DNA from: Kitasatospora atroaurantiaca
GTDB taxonomy: Bacteria; Actinomycetota; Actinomycetes; Streptomycetales; Streptomycetaceae
Reading direction: 5' to 3'
NCBI RefSeq assembly: GCF_007828955.1
Contig: NZ_VIVR01000001.1
Coordinates: 5,456,001-5,520,000, forward strand
Length of the DNA stretch: 64,000 bases
Both the position numbers and the translations under genes were made by a program. Positions 31,789-40,565 of the stretch are shown one piece after another. Positions within the stretch are counted from its first letter, which is position 1. Each line of letters opens with the position of its first letter. Below the pieces are notes generated by a model that was not told where the DNA came from, searched no databases, and saw only the letters and a list, made by a program, of their open reading frames with translations.

Positions 31789-34239
31789 TCACGCGGGGCC
31801 GGCCACCGCCGCGATCGGCGTCGTCACCGGGGTGCCCGAGCCGTCCCGGCGCGGGTCCCGCTCCGGCAGGTCCACCGGGGTACCGTTCGCCGTCGCCGCG
31901 CGAGCGGGCGCCGCACCGGCCCAGCCGAACGCCAGCGCATCCTCACCGCGCAGGAAGCGCTGGCAGCGCACCCCGCCCGTCGCCCGGCCCTTGCGCGGGT
32001 ACTGCTCGAACGGCGTGACCTTCCAGCTGCTCTGCGCCTCACCCGTCAGCGTCCCCGACGCACCCGCGACCGAGACCACCACCGCGTCCGCCGCCGGGTC
32101 CACCGCCGTGAACGACAGCACCCGCGCCCCGTCCGACAGCTTGATGCCCGCCATACCGCCCGCCGGCCGGCCCTGCGGCCGGACCTGCCCGGCCGGGTAC
32201 CGCAGCAGCTGCGCATCCGAGGTGATGAAGACCAAGTCCTCCTCGCCCGTGCGCAGTTCCACCGCGCCGACCAGCTCGTCACCCTCCTTGAGGGCGATCA
32301 CCTCGAACTCGTCCTTGTTCGCCGGCCACTCCGGCACCACCCGCTTCACCACACCCTGCAGCGTGCCCAGCGCCAGACCCGGCGAGGACTCGTCCAGCGT
32401 GGTCAGCGCGATCACCCGCTCGCCCTCGTCCAGCCGCAGGAACTCACTCACCTGCGCCCCGCCGGCCAGCGTCGGCGAAGGCGTCGGAGGCAGCGCGGGA
32501 AGGTCGATGACCGTCAGCCGCAGCACCCGCCCGGCCGAGGTCACGGCACCCACATCCGCACGAGCCGTCGCTGGCACCGCCGAGACGATCAGGTCGTGCT
32601 TGGAGCGCGACTCCGGAAGCTCCAGCGGCTCCCCGTCCGCCGTCCGCGCCAGCAGCCCCGTCGACGACAGCAGCACCCGGCACGGGTCGTCCGCCACCTC
32701 CAGCGGCACCGACAGCGCCGCGCTCGGCACCGCACCCGCCTCCAGCAGCACCGTGCGCCGCTCCGTACCGAACTGCTTCGCCACCGCGCCGAGTTCGCCC
32801 GACACCACGCTGCGCAGCTTGGTGTCCGACTCCAGGATCTCGGTCAACTCCGCGATCTCCGTGGTGAGCTTGGCCTTCTCGTCCTCCAGCTCCACCCGGT
32901 CGAAGCGGGTCAGCCGGCGCAGCGGAGTGTCCAGGATGTACGACGTCTGCGTCTCCGACAGCGAGAAGCGCTCGATCAGCCGCTCCTTCGCCTGCGTCGC
33001 GTTGTCGCTCGACCGGATGATCGCGATGACCTCGTCGATGTCGACCAGCGCCACCAGCAGGCCCTCGACCAGGTGCAGCCGCTCCTGGCGCTTGCGCCGA
33101 CGGAAGTCGCTGCGCCGCCGCACCACCGTGAACCGGTGGTCGACATAGACCTCCAGCAGCTCCTTCAGGCCCAGCGTCAGCGGCTGGCCGTCCACCAGCG
33201 CCACGTTGTTGATGCCGAAGGTCTCCTCCATCGGCGTCAGCTTGTAGAGCTGCTCCAGCAGCGCCTCCGGCACGAAGCCGTTCTTCACCTCGATCACGAG
33301 GCGCAGACCGTGCTCACGGTCCGTCAGGTCCTTGACGTCCGCGATGCCCTGCAGCTTCTTCGCGCCGACCAGGTCCTTGATCTTCGCGATCACCTTCTCC
33401 GGACCGACCGTGTACGGCAGCTCCGTGACCACGATGCCCTTGCGGCGCGCCGTCACCGACTCGATCGACACCGTCGCCCGGATCTTGAACGTGCCACGCC
33501 CCGACTCATACGCGTCCCGGATCCCCGAGAGCCCCACGATCCGGCCGCCGGTCGGCAGGTCCGGACCGGGGATGAAACGCATCAGGGTGTCGAGATCGGC
33601 CGTCGGGTGCTTGATCAGGTGCCGCGCCGCGGCCACCACCTCTGCCAGGTTGTGCGGCGGCATGTTCGTCGCCATACCCACCGCGATGCCCGAGGTGCCG
33701 TTCACCAGCAGGTTCGGGAACGCCGCCGGGAGCACCAGCGGCTCCTGCTCGCTGCCGTCGTAGTTCGGGCCGAAGTCGACGGTGTCCTCGTGGATCGACT
33801 CCACCAGTGCCATCGACGCCGCCGTCAGCCGCGACTCCGTGTACCGCATCGCGGCCGGCGGGTCGTCGTTGCCCAGCGAACCGAAGTTCCCGTGCCCGTC
33901 GATCAGCGGCAGCCGCATCGAGAACGGCTGCGCCATGCGCACGACCGAGTCGTAGATCGACGCGTCACCGTGCGGGTGCAGCCGGCCCATCACCTCGCCG
34001 ACCACGCGCGCGCACTTCACATGCGCACGATCCGGCCGCAGGCCCATCTCGTTGGCCTGGTACAGGATGCGGCGGTGCACCGGCTTCAGGCCGTCCCGCG
34101 CGTCCGGCAGCGCACGGGAGTAGATCACCGAGTAGGCGTACTCCAGGAAGGAGCCCTGCATCTCGTCCACCACGTCGACATCGAGGATGCGCTCCTCGAA
34201 GTCTCCGGGCGGCGGGGTAGGCGAACTGCGGCGGGCCAT
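31789..34239 (-). CDS. parC: DNA topoisomerase IV subunit A
   Basis: An 816-residue type IIA topoisomerase breakage-reunion subunit, partner of ParE (17730-19841). The catalytic Tyr is in MRYTESRL; the quinolone-resistance region reads HPHGDASIYDSVVRMAQP. Ala stands where E. coli GyrA has Ser83, a variant also known in mycobacterial GyrA. The winged-helix CAP-like domain starts near residue 30 (RALPDARDGLKPVHRRILY). The C-terminal wrapping domain (residues about 500-800) is a beta-pinwheel with repeats such as LPESRSKHDLIVSAVP and AGIKLSDGARVL. It is assigned to ParC rather than GyrA by context with parE and the absence of a clear GyrA box; it ends in Ala/Pro-rich residues. Confidence 0.93.
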   Translation of the reverse strand: MARRSSPTPPPGDFEERILDVDVVDEMQGSFLEYAYSVIYSRALPDARDGLKPVHRRILYQANEMGLRPDRAHVKCARVVGEVMGRLHPHGDASIYDSVVRMAQPFSMRLPLIDGHGNFGSLGNDDPPAAMRYTESRLTAASMALVESIHEDTVDFGPNYDGSEQEPLVLPAAFPNLLVNGTSGIAVGMATNMPPHNLAEVVAAARHLIKHPTADLDTLMRFIPGPDLPTGGRIVGLSGIRDAYESGRGTFKIRATVSIESVTARRKGIVVTELPYTVGPEKVIAKIKDLVGAKKLQGIADVKDLTDREHGLRLVIEVKNGFVPEALLEQLYKLTPMEETFGINNVALVDGQPLTLGLKELLEVYVDHRFTVVRRRSDFRRRKRQERLHLVEGLLVALVDIDEVIAIIRSSDNATQAKERLIERFSLSETQTSYILDTPLRRLTRFDRVELEDEKAKLTTEIAELTEILESDTKLRSVVSGELGAVAKQFGTERRTVLLEAGAVPSAALSVPLEVADDPCRVLLSSTGLLARTADGEPLELPESRSKHDLIVSAVPATARADVGAVTSAGRVLRLTVIDLPALPPTPSPTLAGGAQVSEFLRLDEGERVIALTTLDESSPGLALGTLQGVVKRVVPEWPANKDEFEVIALKEGDELVGAVELRTGEEDLVFITSDAQLLRYPAGQVRPQGRPAGGMAGIKLSDGARVLSFTAVDPAADAVVVSVAGASGTLTGEAQSSWKVTPFEQYPRKGRATGGVRCQRFLRGEDALAFGWAGAAPARAATANGTPVDLPERDPRRDGSGTPVTTPIAAVAGPA

Positions 34240-34307
34240 CGCGGCGGGGCTCCCTTGCGTCTGTCGGCTTCGTCGTTCCTGTGACTACTGATCTGTAACT
34301 ACCGAGG

Positions 34308-34323
34308 CCGTACCGGGGTACGG
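34308..34323. promoter_or_regulatory. Palindrome in the parC/M16 divergent spacer
   Basis: CCGTACC and GGTACGG surround GG at 34308-34323, a 16-bp perfect-arm palindrome 70 bp upstream of parC on a shared promoter region of 295 bp. It may be an operator; no regulator is identified. Confidence 0.3.
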
Positions 34324-34534
34324 CGCCCCCCATTGTGGACCCTCCCACCGACAGGCAGCGCCAAGGGCCCTCCCCCTCCCCACTCCGCCCCACTTCCGCC
34401 CCTGGCGAACGCCCGTCCCGCGCGGACATATCCCGGCCCTCCGTACGTTGCACCACAATGGGGACACGGCACTTGCCCCCGACCAGCAGTCGAAGACGGG
34501 AAGACCCCTCTTCCCGGAAAGGACCGGCAACCGC

Positions 34535-35857
34535 ATGGCCAACCCGGCCCCCGCCTCCCAAGGCCTCGCCATCACCGAGCACCGCCTGGCCAACGGCCTG
34601 CGCGTCGTGCTCTCCGAGGACCACCTCACCCCGGTCACCGCCGTCTGCCTCTGGTACGACGTCGGCTCCCGCCACGAGGTGAAGGGCCGCACGGGCCTGG
34701 CCCACCTCTTCGAGCACCTCATGTTCCAGGGCTCCGCCAACGTCTCCAACAACGGGCACTTCGAACTGGTCCAGGGCGCCGGCGGCTCCCTCAACGGCAC
34801 CACCAGCTTCGAGCGCACCAACTACTTCGAGACCATGCCCGCCCACCAGCTCGAGCTCGCGCTCTGGCTGGAGGCCGACCGCATGGGCTCCCTGCTGGCC
34901 GCCCTCGACGACACCTCGATGGAGAACCAGCGCGACGTCGTCAAGAACGAGCGCCGCCAGCGCTACGACAACGTCCCGTACGGCACCGCCTTCGAGAAGC
35001 TCACCGCGCTCTCCTTCCCCGACGGCCACCCGTACCACCACACCCCCATCGGCTCCATGGCCGACCTGGACGCCGCCACGCTGGAGGACGCCCGCGCGTT
35101 CTTCCGCACCTACTACGCGCCCAACAACGCCGTCCTCGCCATCGTCGGCGACCTCGACCCCGAGCAGGCCATCGCCTGGGTGGAGAAGTACTTCGGCAGC
35201 ATCCCCGCCCACGACGGCAAGCAGCCCCCGCGCGACGGCACCCTGCCCGACGTGATCGGCAAGGAGCTCCGCGAGCTGGTCGAGGAGGACGTCCCCTCCC
35301 GCGCCCTGATGGCCGCCTACCGCCTGCCGCACGACGGCACCCGCGAGGCCGACGCCGCCGACCTGGCGCTCACCATCCTCGGCTCCGGCGAGTCCAGCCG
35401 CCTGTACAACCGCCTCGTCCGCCGCGACCGCACCGCCGTCGCCGCCGGATTCGGCCTGCTCCGCCTCGCCGGCGCACCCTCCCTCGGCTGGCTCGACGTC
35501 AAGACCTCCGGCGACGCCACCATCGACCAGATCGAGACCGCCGTCGACGAGGAACTCGCCCGCTTCGCCGCCGAAGGCCCCACCGCAGAGGAACTCGAGC
35601 GCGCCCAGGCCCAGATCGAGCGCGAGTGGCTCGACCGCCTCACCACCGTCGCCGGCCGCGCCGACGAACTCTGCCGCTTCGCCGTCCTCTTCGGCGACCC
35701 CGGGCTCCTCAACAACGCGCTCGCCAAGGTCCTCGACATCACCACCGAGGAAGTCCAGGCCGTCGCCGCCGCACGCCTGCGCCCCGACAACCGGGCCGTC
35801 CTGGTGTACGAGCCGACCACCACCGCCGACGACGAGACCGAGGAGGAGGCGGCATGA
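34535..35857 (+). CDS. M16 zinc metalloprotease, catalytic subunit
   Basis: A 440-residue protease of the pitrilysin/insulinase family. The ATG at 34535 follows AAAGGA; the longer frame from 34448 is not needed. The inverted zinc motif HLFEH has His57, Glu60 and His61, with the third ligand probably Glu139 (KNERRQ). Further features are GSLNGTTSFERTNYFETMP and NVPYGTAFEKL. It cleaves peptides inside a two-lobed chamber; here its partner is the next gene, which overlaps by 4 nt. No signal peptide is visible, so the pair should act in the cytoplasm. Substrate peptides are unknown. Confidence 0.94.
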   Translation: MANPAPASQGLAITEHRLANGLRVVLSEDHLTPVTAVCLWYDVGSRHEVKGRTGLAHLFEHLMFQGSANVSNNGHFELVQGAGGSLNGTTSFERTNYFETMPAHQLELALWLEADRMGSLLAALDDTSMENQRDVVKNERRQRYDNVPYGTAFEKLTALSFPDGHPYHHTPIGSMADLDAATLEDARAFFRTYYAPNNAVLAIVGDLDPEQAIAWVEKYFGSIPAHDGKQPPRDGTLPDVIGKELRELVEEDVPSRALMAAYRLPHDGTREADAADLALTILGSGESSRLYNRLVRRDRTAVAAGFGLLRLAGAPSLGWLDVKTSGDATIDQIETAVDEELARFAAEGPTAEELERAQAQIEREWLDRLTTVAGRADELCRFAVLFGDPGLLNNALAKVLDITTEEVQAVAAARLRPDNRAVLVYEPTTTADDETEEEAA

Positions 35858-37245
35858 CCACCGACTACACCCCCACCATGACGTTCCACCCCCAGCCGAC
35901 CCCCGGCACCGCCACCCCGTGGGCCTTCCCCGCCCCCGAGCGCGGCGCCCTCGGCAACGGCCTCACCGTGCTCCACTGCGACCGCCCCGGCCAGCAGCTG
36001 GTCGCCGTCGAGGTCCAGCTCGACGTCCCGCTCGCCGCCGAACCCGACGGCCTGGACGGCGTGGCCAACATCCTCGCCCGAGCCCTCAACGAGGGCACCG
36101 ACACCCTCACCGCCGAGGAGTTCGCCGGCGAGCTCGAACGGGCCGGAGCCACCCTCGACGCCCACGCCGACCACCCCGGCATCCGCGTCTCCCTGGAGGT
36201 CCCCGCCTCCCGCCTGGAACGCGGACTCACCCTCCTCGCCGACGCCCTGCGCGCACCCGCCCTCCCCGAGGACGAGATCGAGCGGCTCGTCGCCAACCGC
36301 CTCGACGAGATCGTCCACGAGCAGGCCAACCCCGCGCGGCGCGCCGCCAAGGCCCTCTACGCCGACCTCTTCGACAGCGCCGACCGGCTCTCCCGCCCCC
36401 GCAGCGGCACCGCCGACACCGTCAAGAACATCACCCGCGCAGCGGTCAAGGCCTTCTACGACGCCCACGTGCGCCCCGCCACCGCCACCGCCGTGGTCGT
36501 CGGCGACCTCACCGGCATCGACCTCACCGCCCTCCTCGAAGCCACCCTCGGCACCTGGACCGGCGCCCCGGCCGACGCGAGCGTCCACGCACCCGTCACC
36601 GCGGACGACCAGGGCCGCGTGGTCATCGTCGACCGACCGGGATCCGTGCAGACCCAGCTGCTCATCGGCCGCATCGGCCCCGATCGCCACGACCCCACCT
36701 GGGCCGCGCAGATCCTCGGCACCTACTGCCTCGGCGGCACCCTCACCTCGCGCCTCGACCGCGTCCTGCGCGAGGAGAAGGGCTACACCTACGGCGTCCG
36801 CGCCTTCGCCCAGCCGCTGCGCTCCAGCGCCGACGGCTCCGGCCGCGCCCTGCTCGCCATCAGCGGCTCCGTGGACACCGCCTCCACCGCCCCCGCCCTG
36901 GCCGACACCTGGACCATCCTGCGCACCCTCGCCGCCGAAGGCCTCACCGACGCCGAACGCGACGACGCCGTGCAGTTCCTGGTCGGGGTCGCCCCGCTCA
37001 AGTACGAGACCGCGAGCTCCGTCGCCGGCACCCTCGCCGACCAGGTCGAGCAGGACCTGCCCGACGACTTCCAGGCCGAGGTCTACCGGCAGCTCGCGGC
37101 CCTCGACACGGCCGCCGCCACCGAGGCCGTCGTCGCGGCCTTCCCGCCCGACCGGCTCGTCACCGTCCTGGTCGGCGACGCGGCGACCATCGCCGACCCG
37201 GTCAAGGAACTCGGCATCGGCGAGGTCACGGTCATCACGTCCTGA
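35854..37245 (+). CDS. M16 family protein lacking the zinc motif, non-catalytic partner
   Basis: A 463-residue M16 homologue, translated from the ATGA overlap. Where the active subunit has HxxEH, this protein has ANILARAL (Asn72, Ala75 and Arg76), so no zinc is bound. The R/Y pair region characteristic of the non-catalytic partner is present (REEKGYTYGVRAFAQPL). This is the arrangement of heterodimeric M16B proteases in other bacteria, in which the inactive half helps hold the peptide. It ends with DPVKELGIGEVTVITS and is followed by a strong terminator. Confidence 0.93.
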   Translation: MTTDYTPTMTFHPQPTPGTATPWAFPAPERGALGNGLTVLHCDRPGQQLVAVEVQLDVPLAAEPDGLDGVANILARALNEGTDTLTAEEFAGELERAGATLDAHADHPGIRVSLEVPASRLERGLTLLADALRAPALPEDEIERLVANRLDEIVHEQANPARRAAKALYADLFDSADRLSRPRSGTADTVKNITRAAVKAFYDAHVRPATATAVVVGDLTGIDLTALLEATLGTWTGAPADASVHAPVTADDQGRVVIVDRPGSVQTQLLIGRIGPDRHDPTWAAQILGTYCLGGTLTSRLDRVLREEKGYTYGVRAFAQPLRSSADGSGRALLAISGSVDTASTAPALADTWTILRTLAAEGLTDAERDDAVQFLVGVAPLKYETASSVAGTLADQVEQDLPDDFQAEVYRQLAALDTAAATEAVVAAFPPDRLVTVLVGDAATIADPVKELGIGEVTVITS

Positions 37246-37252
37246 CCTCGCC

Positions 37253-37298
37253 CGACGGCGGCCCGACGGAGTATCAGTACTCCGCCGGGCCGCCGTCG
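37253..37298 (+). terminator. Terminator after the M16 pair
   Basis: Arms 37253-37273 and 37278-37298 are 21 bp with one mismatch (core GGCGGCCCG, GGAGTA) and a TCAG loop, 8 nt after the stop, followed by TT. This is one of the longest hairpins in the window. Confidence 0.9.
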
Positions 37299-37386
37299 TT
37301 TAATCTCTTGCGGCTCTCGCCGCCGCTGTGGGTAGATAGCTCCCGCAGCCGGTCAGGCGCACATCACAGGAGAGGAGGCGGTCACC

Positions 37387-37458
37387 ATGCGGGTCGAGCA
37401 AGCCACCAGGCGCTACAGCTCCCCACGACCGCTGTCCCTCCGATGCGCCACCGCCTGA
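37387..37458 (+). CDS. Putative 23-codon ORF upstream of rtcB
   Basis: An ATG at 37387 is preceded by GGAGAGGAGGCGG at good spacing, and 23 codons follow before a TGA at 37456-37458. The peptide begins MRVEQATRRYSS and ends SLRCATA, with one Cys, two Ser pairs and several Arg. It lies beyond the M16 terminator and 98 nt before rtcB. It may be a leader peptide, a short functional peptide or chance. I know no homologue. Codon use is compatible with translation, but so short an ORF is weak evidence. Confidence 0.35.
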   Translation: MRVEQATRRYSSPRPLSLRCATA

Positions 37459-37556
37459 GCCGTCCTCTCAGACTTCCCCGAGCCACGCCGGAAGCTTCGC
37501 GTGGCAGTACACCCCACCTAGGCTTGAATCAGCCGACCTTTGGAGGTCGTTCAACC

Positions 37557-38750
37557 ATGTCGTACACCGAGGTGCCTGGCGTCCGGGTCCCGATCCGGAT
37601 GTGGACCGACCCGGCCACCGTCGAGGGCCAGGCCATGCAGCAGCTTCGCAACATCAGCTCCCTGCCCTGGCTGCACGGCCTCGCCGTGATGCCCGACGTC
37701 CACCTGGGCAAGGGCGCGACCGTCGGTTCCGTCATCGCCATGAAGGGTGCCGTCTGTCCCGCTGCCGTCGGCGTCGACATCGGCTGCGGAATGAGCGCGG
37801 TCAAGACCTCCCTCACCGCCCGCGACCTCCCCGACGACCTGTCCCGGCTGCGTTCCAAGATCGAGCAGATCATCCCGGTGGGCCGCGGCCTCCACTCCGA
37901 GCCGGTCGACCCGCGCAAGCTCCACGGGTTCGCCACGACCGGCTGGGACGACTTCTGGTTGCGCTTCGACGGGGTGGCGCACGAGGTGAAGTGGCGGCGC
38001 GAGCGGGCCATGCAGCAGATGGGAACGCTCGGATCAGGCAACCATTTCTGCGAGGTCTGCATTGATGCGACCGGTTCTGTCTGGTTGATGTTGCATTCTG
38101 GATCGCGCAACATTGGCAAGGAGCTGGCGGAGCACCATATGGGCGTCGCCCGGTCGCTCCCCCACAACCAGGGCCTGGTCGACCGCGACCTCGCGGTGTT
38201 CATCGCCGACACCCCGCAGATGGCTGCCTACCGTCAGGACCTGTTCTGGGCGCAGGAGTACGCCAAGAACAACCGCGCGGTGATGATGGCGCTGTTCCAG
38301 GACATCGTTCGCCGTGAGTTCCCCAAGGCTAGGGTCACCTTCGACGAGGTGATCAGTTGCCACCACAACTACGTGGCGGAGGAGCGGTACGACGGTGTCG
38401 ACCTGCTGGTGACCCGTAAGGGCGCGATCAAGGCCGGCTCCGGCGACTTCGGCATCATCCCGGGCTCGATGGGCACCGGCTCGTACATCGTCCGCGGTCT
38501 CGGCAACGAGGCGGCCTTCAACTCGGCCTCGCACGGCGCCGGCCGGAAGATGAGCCGCACCGCCGCCAAGAAGCGCTTCACCGCGCGGGACCTGGCGGAG
38601 CAGACCCGGGGCGTGGAGTGCCGGAAGGACAGCGGCGTGGTCGACGAGATCCCGGGCGCGTACAAGTCGATCGAGAAGGTCATGGCCCAGCAGGAGGACC
38701 TGGTCGAGGTGGTCGCCCACCTCAAGCAGGTCGTCTGTGTGAAGGGTTGA
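37557..38750 (+). CDS. rtcB: RtcB-type 3'-phosphate RNA ligase
   Basis: A 397-residue GTP- and Mn-dependent RNA ligase that joins 2',3'-cyclic phosphate or 3'-phosphate ends to 5'-OH ends, used in RNA repair. The ATG at 37557 follows TTTGGAGGTCG. Metal ligands include Cys in GVDIGCGMSAV, His in GNHFCEVC and His in HSGSRNIG; the guanylylated His is in SHGAGRKMSRTAA. The KAGSGDFGIIPGSMGTGSYI block is also diagnostic. It lacks an intein and stands alone, without rtcA or an archease neighbour, and has its own terminator. Confidence 0.95.
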   Translation: MSYTEVPGVRVPIRMWTDPATVEGQAMQQLRNISSLPWLHGLAVMPDVHLGKGATVGSVIAMKGAVCPAAVGVDIGCGMSAVKTSLTARDLPDDLSRLRSKIEQIIPVGRGLHSEPVDPRKLHGFATTGWDDFWLRFDGVAHEVKWRRERAMQQMGTLGSGNHFCEVCIDATGSVWLMLHSGSRNIGKELAEHHMGVARSLPHNQGLVDRDLAVFIADTPQMAAYRQDLFWAQEYAKNNRAVMMALFQDIVRREFPKARVTFDEVISCHHNYVAEERYDGVDLLVTRKGAIKAGSGDFGIIPGSMGTGSYIVRGLGNEAAFNSASHGAGRKMSRTAAKKRFTARDLAEQTRGVECRKDSGVVDEIPGAYKSIEKVMAQQEDLVEVVAHLKQVVCVKG

Positions 38751-38757
38751 GATCAGG

Positions 38758-38784
38758 CCAGGGTGCGCGGCAGGCGCACCCTGG
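38758..38784 (+). terminator. rtcB terminator
   Basis: CCAGGGTGCGC pairs with GCGCACCCTGG around a 5-nt loop (38758-38768 with 38774-38784), 7 nt after the rtcB stop. Confidence 0.8.
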
Positions 38785-38867
38785 CGATTCGCTGTGGTCC
38801 GCGGAGGCGCCAACGCCTCGCAGCGCAGCTGCTCACTGTGCGGTCCAACAGAGCCGCGATTCGCTGA

Positions 38868-39413
38868 TCAGCCCGCCGCCAGGCGGAAGCTGAGGCGGCC
38901 GAAGCGGACCTGGTCGCCGGGGTGGACGCGGATGGTGCCGGCGACGCGGAGGCCGTTGACGTGGGTGCCGTTGGTGGAGCCGAGGTCGTGGAGGGTCCAG
39001 CCGTCGGCCTCGTAGCGGAGTTCGGCGTGCCGGCGGGAGACCGAGCCGTCGCTGAGGCGTAGGTCGGACCCCGGGATGCGGCCGATGCGCAGGGGTGCGG
39101 TGCCGGGGGCCGGGAGGCTGAGGCCGGGGAGCTGCTCGGTGTGCCAGGTGCGGCGCAGCCGGGCGGTGAAGGCGGAGATCCGGCCGACCGTGCGCAGGGC
39201 CAGTGCGGAGACCCGTCCGGCGGCCTGCAGGTCGCGGAGCGCGTGGTCGAGTTCGGCCTGGCTGCGGGCGGTGAGCACGAGCTCCATCCGGCCCATGAAG
39301 GTGTCGTGGGACATCCTGCCGCTGCCGACGCTGTCGCGGAGCACGCCGAGCGCCCGGTCCCGCTCGGCCTCCGACGGTCGGGACACTCGGGTCCGGAACT
39401 CAGCTGGCGTCAT
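38868..39413 (-). CDS. DUF1707-FHA domain protein
   Basis: A 181-residue protein. The ATG at 39413 is the likely start, though no good ribosome site precedes it, so leaderless translation is possible. Residues about 7-60 (RPSEAERDRALGVLRDSVGS, GRMSHDTFMGRMELVL) are a DUF1707 domain, a short helical DNA/protein-binding module of actinobacteria. Residues about 95-181 are an FHA domain (IGRIPGSDLRLSDGSVSRRH, LHDLGSTNGTHVNGLR) with the conserved Arg, Ser, His and Asn for phosphothreonine binding. It therefore probably reads Ser/Thr kinase signals. The gene converges on rtcB. Confidence 0.9.
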   Translation of the reverse strand: MTPAEFRTRVSRPSEAERDRALGVLRDSVGSGRMSHDTFMGRMELVLTARSQAELDHALRDLQAAGRVSALALRTVGRISAFTARLRRTWHTEQLPGLSLPAPGTAPLRIGRIPGSDLRLSDGSVSRRHAELRYEADGWTLHDLGSTNGTHVNGLRVAGTIRVHPGDQVRFGRLSFRLAAG

Positions 39414-39462
39414 GGGGAGATTGTCGGATGTGTTGTGCGGCGCTGTCCACAACGATGCACCA

Positions 39463-39543
39463 TCAGCAGAGGTGGCTGACCAGCATGTAGACCCCCGTGC
39501 CCGCCACGATGCCGAGCAGCGCGTTGCGCCGCCACAGGTGCAG
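39463..39543 (-). other. Possible remnant of a one-TM small protein
   Basis: In one minus-strand frame the sequence encodes HLWRRNALLGIVAGTGVYML followed by VSHLC and a stop, which resembles a short membrane protein. There is no ATG or GTG at a suitable site and an in-frame TGA lies 24 nt further upstream, so it could be a pseudogene, use CTG, or be coincidence. Confidence 0.25.
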
Positions 39544-39637
39544 GGCGGCGGTGGCGGGCCGTCAGATCGGGGTAGGCGGGGTCGGTCGGTACACGGTGGT
39601 GATTTCACGCCTCGGACGGCCCCGGCACAATGGCCGC

Positions 39638-40549
39638 GTGGACTACCAGGAGCTCTTGCACGACGTGATGGACACCGCCCGCCGGACCCCCGGCCGGGGC
39701 CGGCCCGCCGACTACATCCCCGCCCTGGCGTCGGCGGATCCGGAGGCGTTCGGGGTGGCCCTGGCCACCGTGGACGGCGAGGTGTACGGGGCCGGTGACT
39801 GGGAGCGGCCGTTCTCGATCCAGAGCATCTCCAAACTGTTCACCCTCGCTTTGGCGTTGGCGGAGGGCGGCGACGACCTCTGGAAGCGGGTGGGCCGGGA
39901 GCCGTCGGGGAACCCGTTCAACTCGCTGGTGCAGTTGGAGACCGAGCACGGCATCCCCCGCAATCCGTTCATCAACGCGGGCGCGCTGGTGGTCACCGAC
40001 CGGCTGCTGGAGCTGTCGGGTGACGCGGCCGGCGCGGTACGGGAGTTCCTGCGCGCGGAGTCGGGCAACGAGCTGATCTCCACCGACGACACGGTGGCGG
40101 CATCGGAGGCGCGGCACGGCCACCGCAACGCGGCGTTGGCGCACTTCATCGCGAGCTACGGCAATCTGCGCAACCCGGTGGACAGCGTGCTGGCGCACTA
40201 CTACGCGCACTGCGCGATCTCGGCGAGCTGCCGTGATCTGGCGCTGGTGGGACGGTTCCTGGCCCGGCACGGTCTGCGGGCGGACGGTTCGCGGCTGCTG
40301 ACGCGCAGCGAGGCGAAGCGGGTGAACGCGGTGCTGCTGACCTGCGGGACGTACGACGCGGCGGGGGAGTTCGCGTTCCGGGTGGGGCTGCCGGGCAAGA
40401 GCGGGGTCGGCGGGGGAGTGCTGGCGGTGCTGCCGGGGCGGGGCGCGGTGTGCGTGTGGAGCCCGGGGCTGGACACGGCGGGGAACTCGGTGCTGGGCGT
40501 GGCGGCGCTCGACGCGCTGACGACGGCGACGGGCTGGTCCGTCTTCTGA
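39638..40549 (+). CDS. glsA: Glutaminase
   Basis: A 303-residue serine-type (beta-lactamase-like) glutaminase, converting glutamine to glutamate and ammonia in the cytoplasm. The GTG start at 39638 gives VDYQELLHDV. The catalytic Ser63 and Lys66 lie in FSIQSISKLF. Other conserved blocks are EPSGNPFNSLVQLE, PRNPFINAGAL, VDSVLAHYYAHCAIS and LPGKSGVGGGVLAV (Lys and Ser). The length fits family norms. It is monocistronic, ending in the spacer with the nested palindrome. Confidence 0.95.
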   Translation: MDYQELLHDVMDTARRTPGRGRPADYIPALASADPEAFGVALATVDGEVYGAGDWERPFSIQSISKLFTLALALAEGGDDLWKRVGREPSGNPFNSLVQLETEHGIPRNPFINAGALVVTDRLLELSGDAAGAVREFLRAESGNELISTDDTVAASEARHGHRNAALAHFIASYGNLRNPVDSVLAHYYAHCAISASCRDLALVGRFLARHGLRADGSRLLTRSEAKRVNAVLLTCGTYDAAGEFAFRVGLPGKSGVGGGVLAVLPGRGAVCVWSPGLDTAGNSVLGVAALDALTTATGWSVF

Positions 40550-40565
40550 TCGGCCATGCACCGAG

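Noticed and set aside
31740..33148. Ser/Arg-rich 471-residue ORF opposite parC
   Set aside because: Its frame mirrors the codon bias of parC; the product is low complexity.
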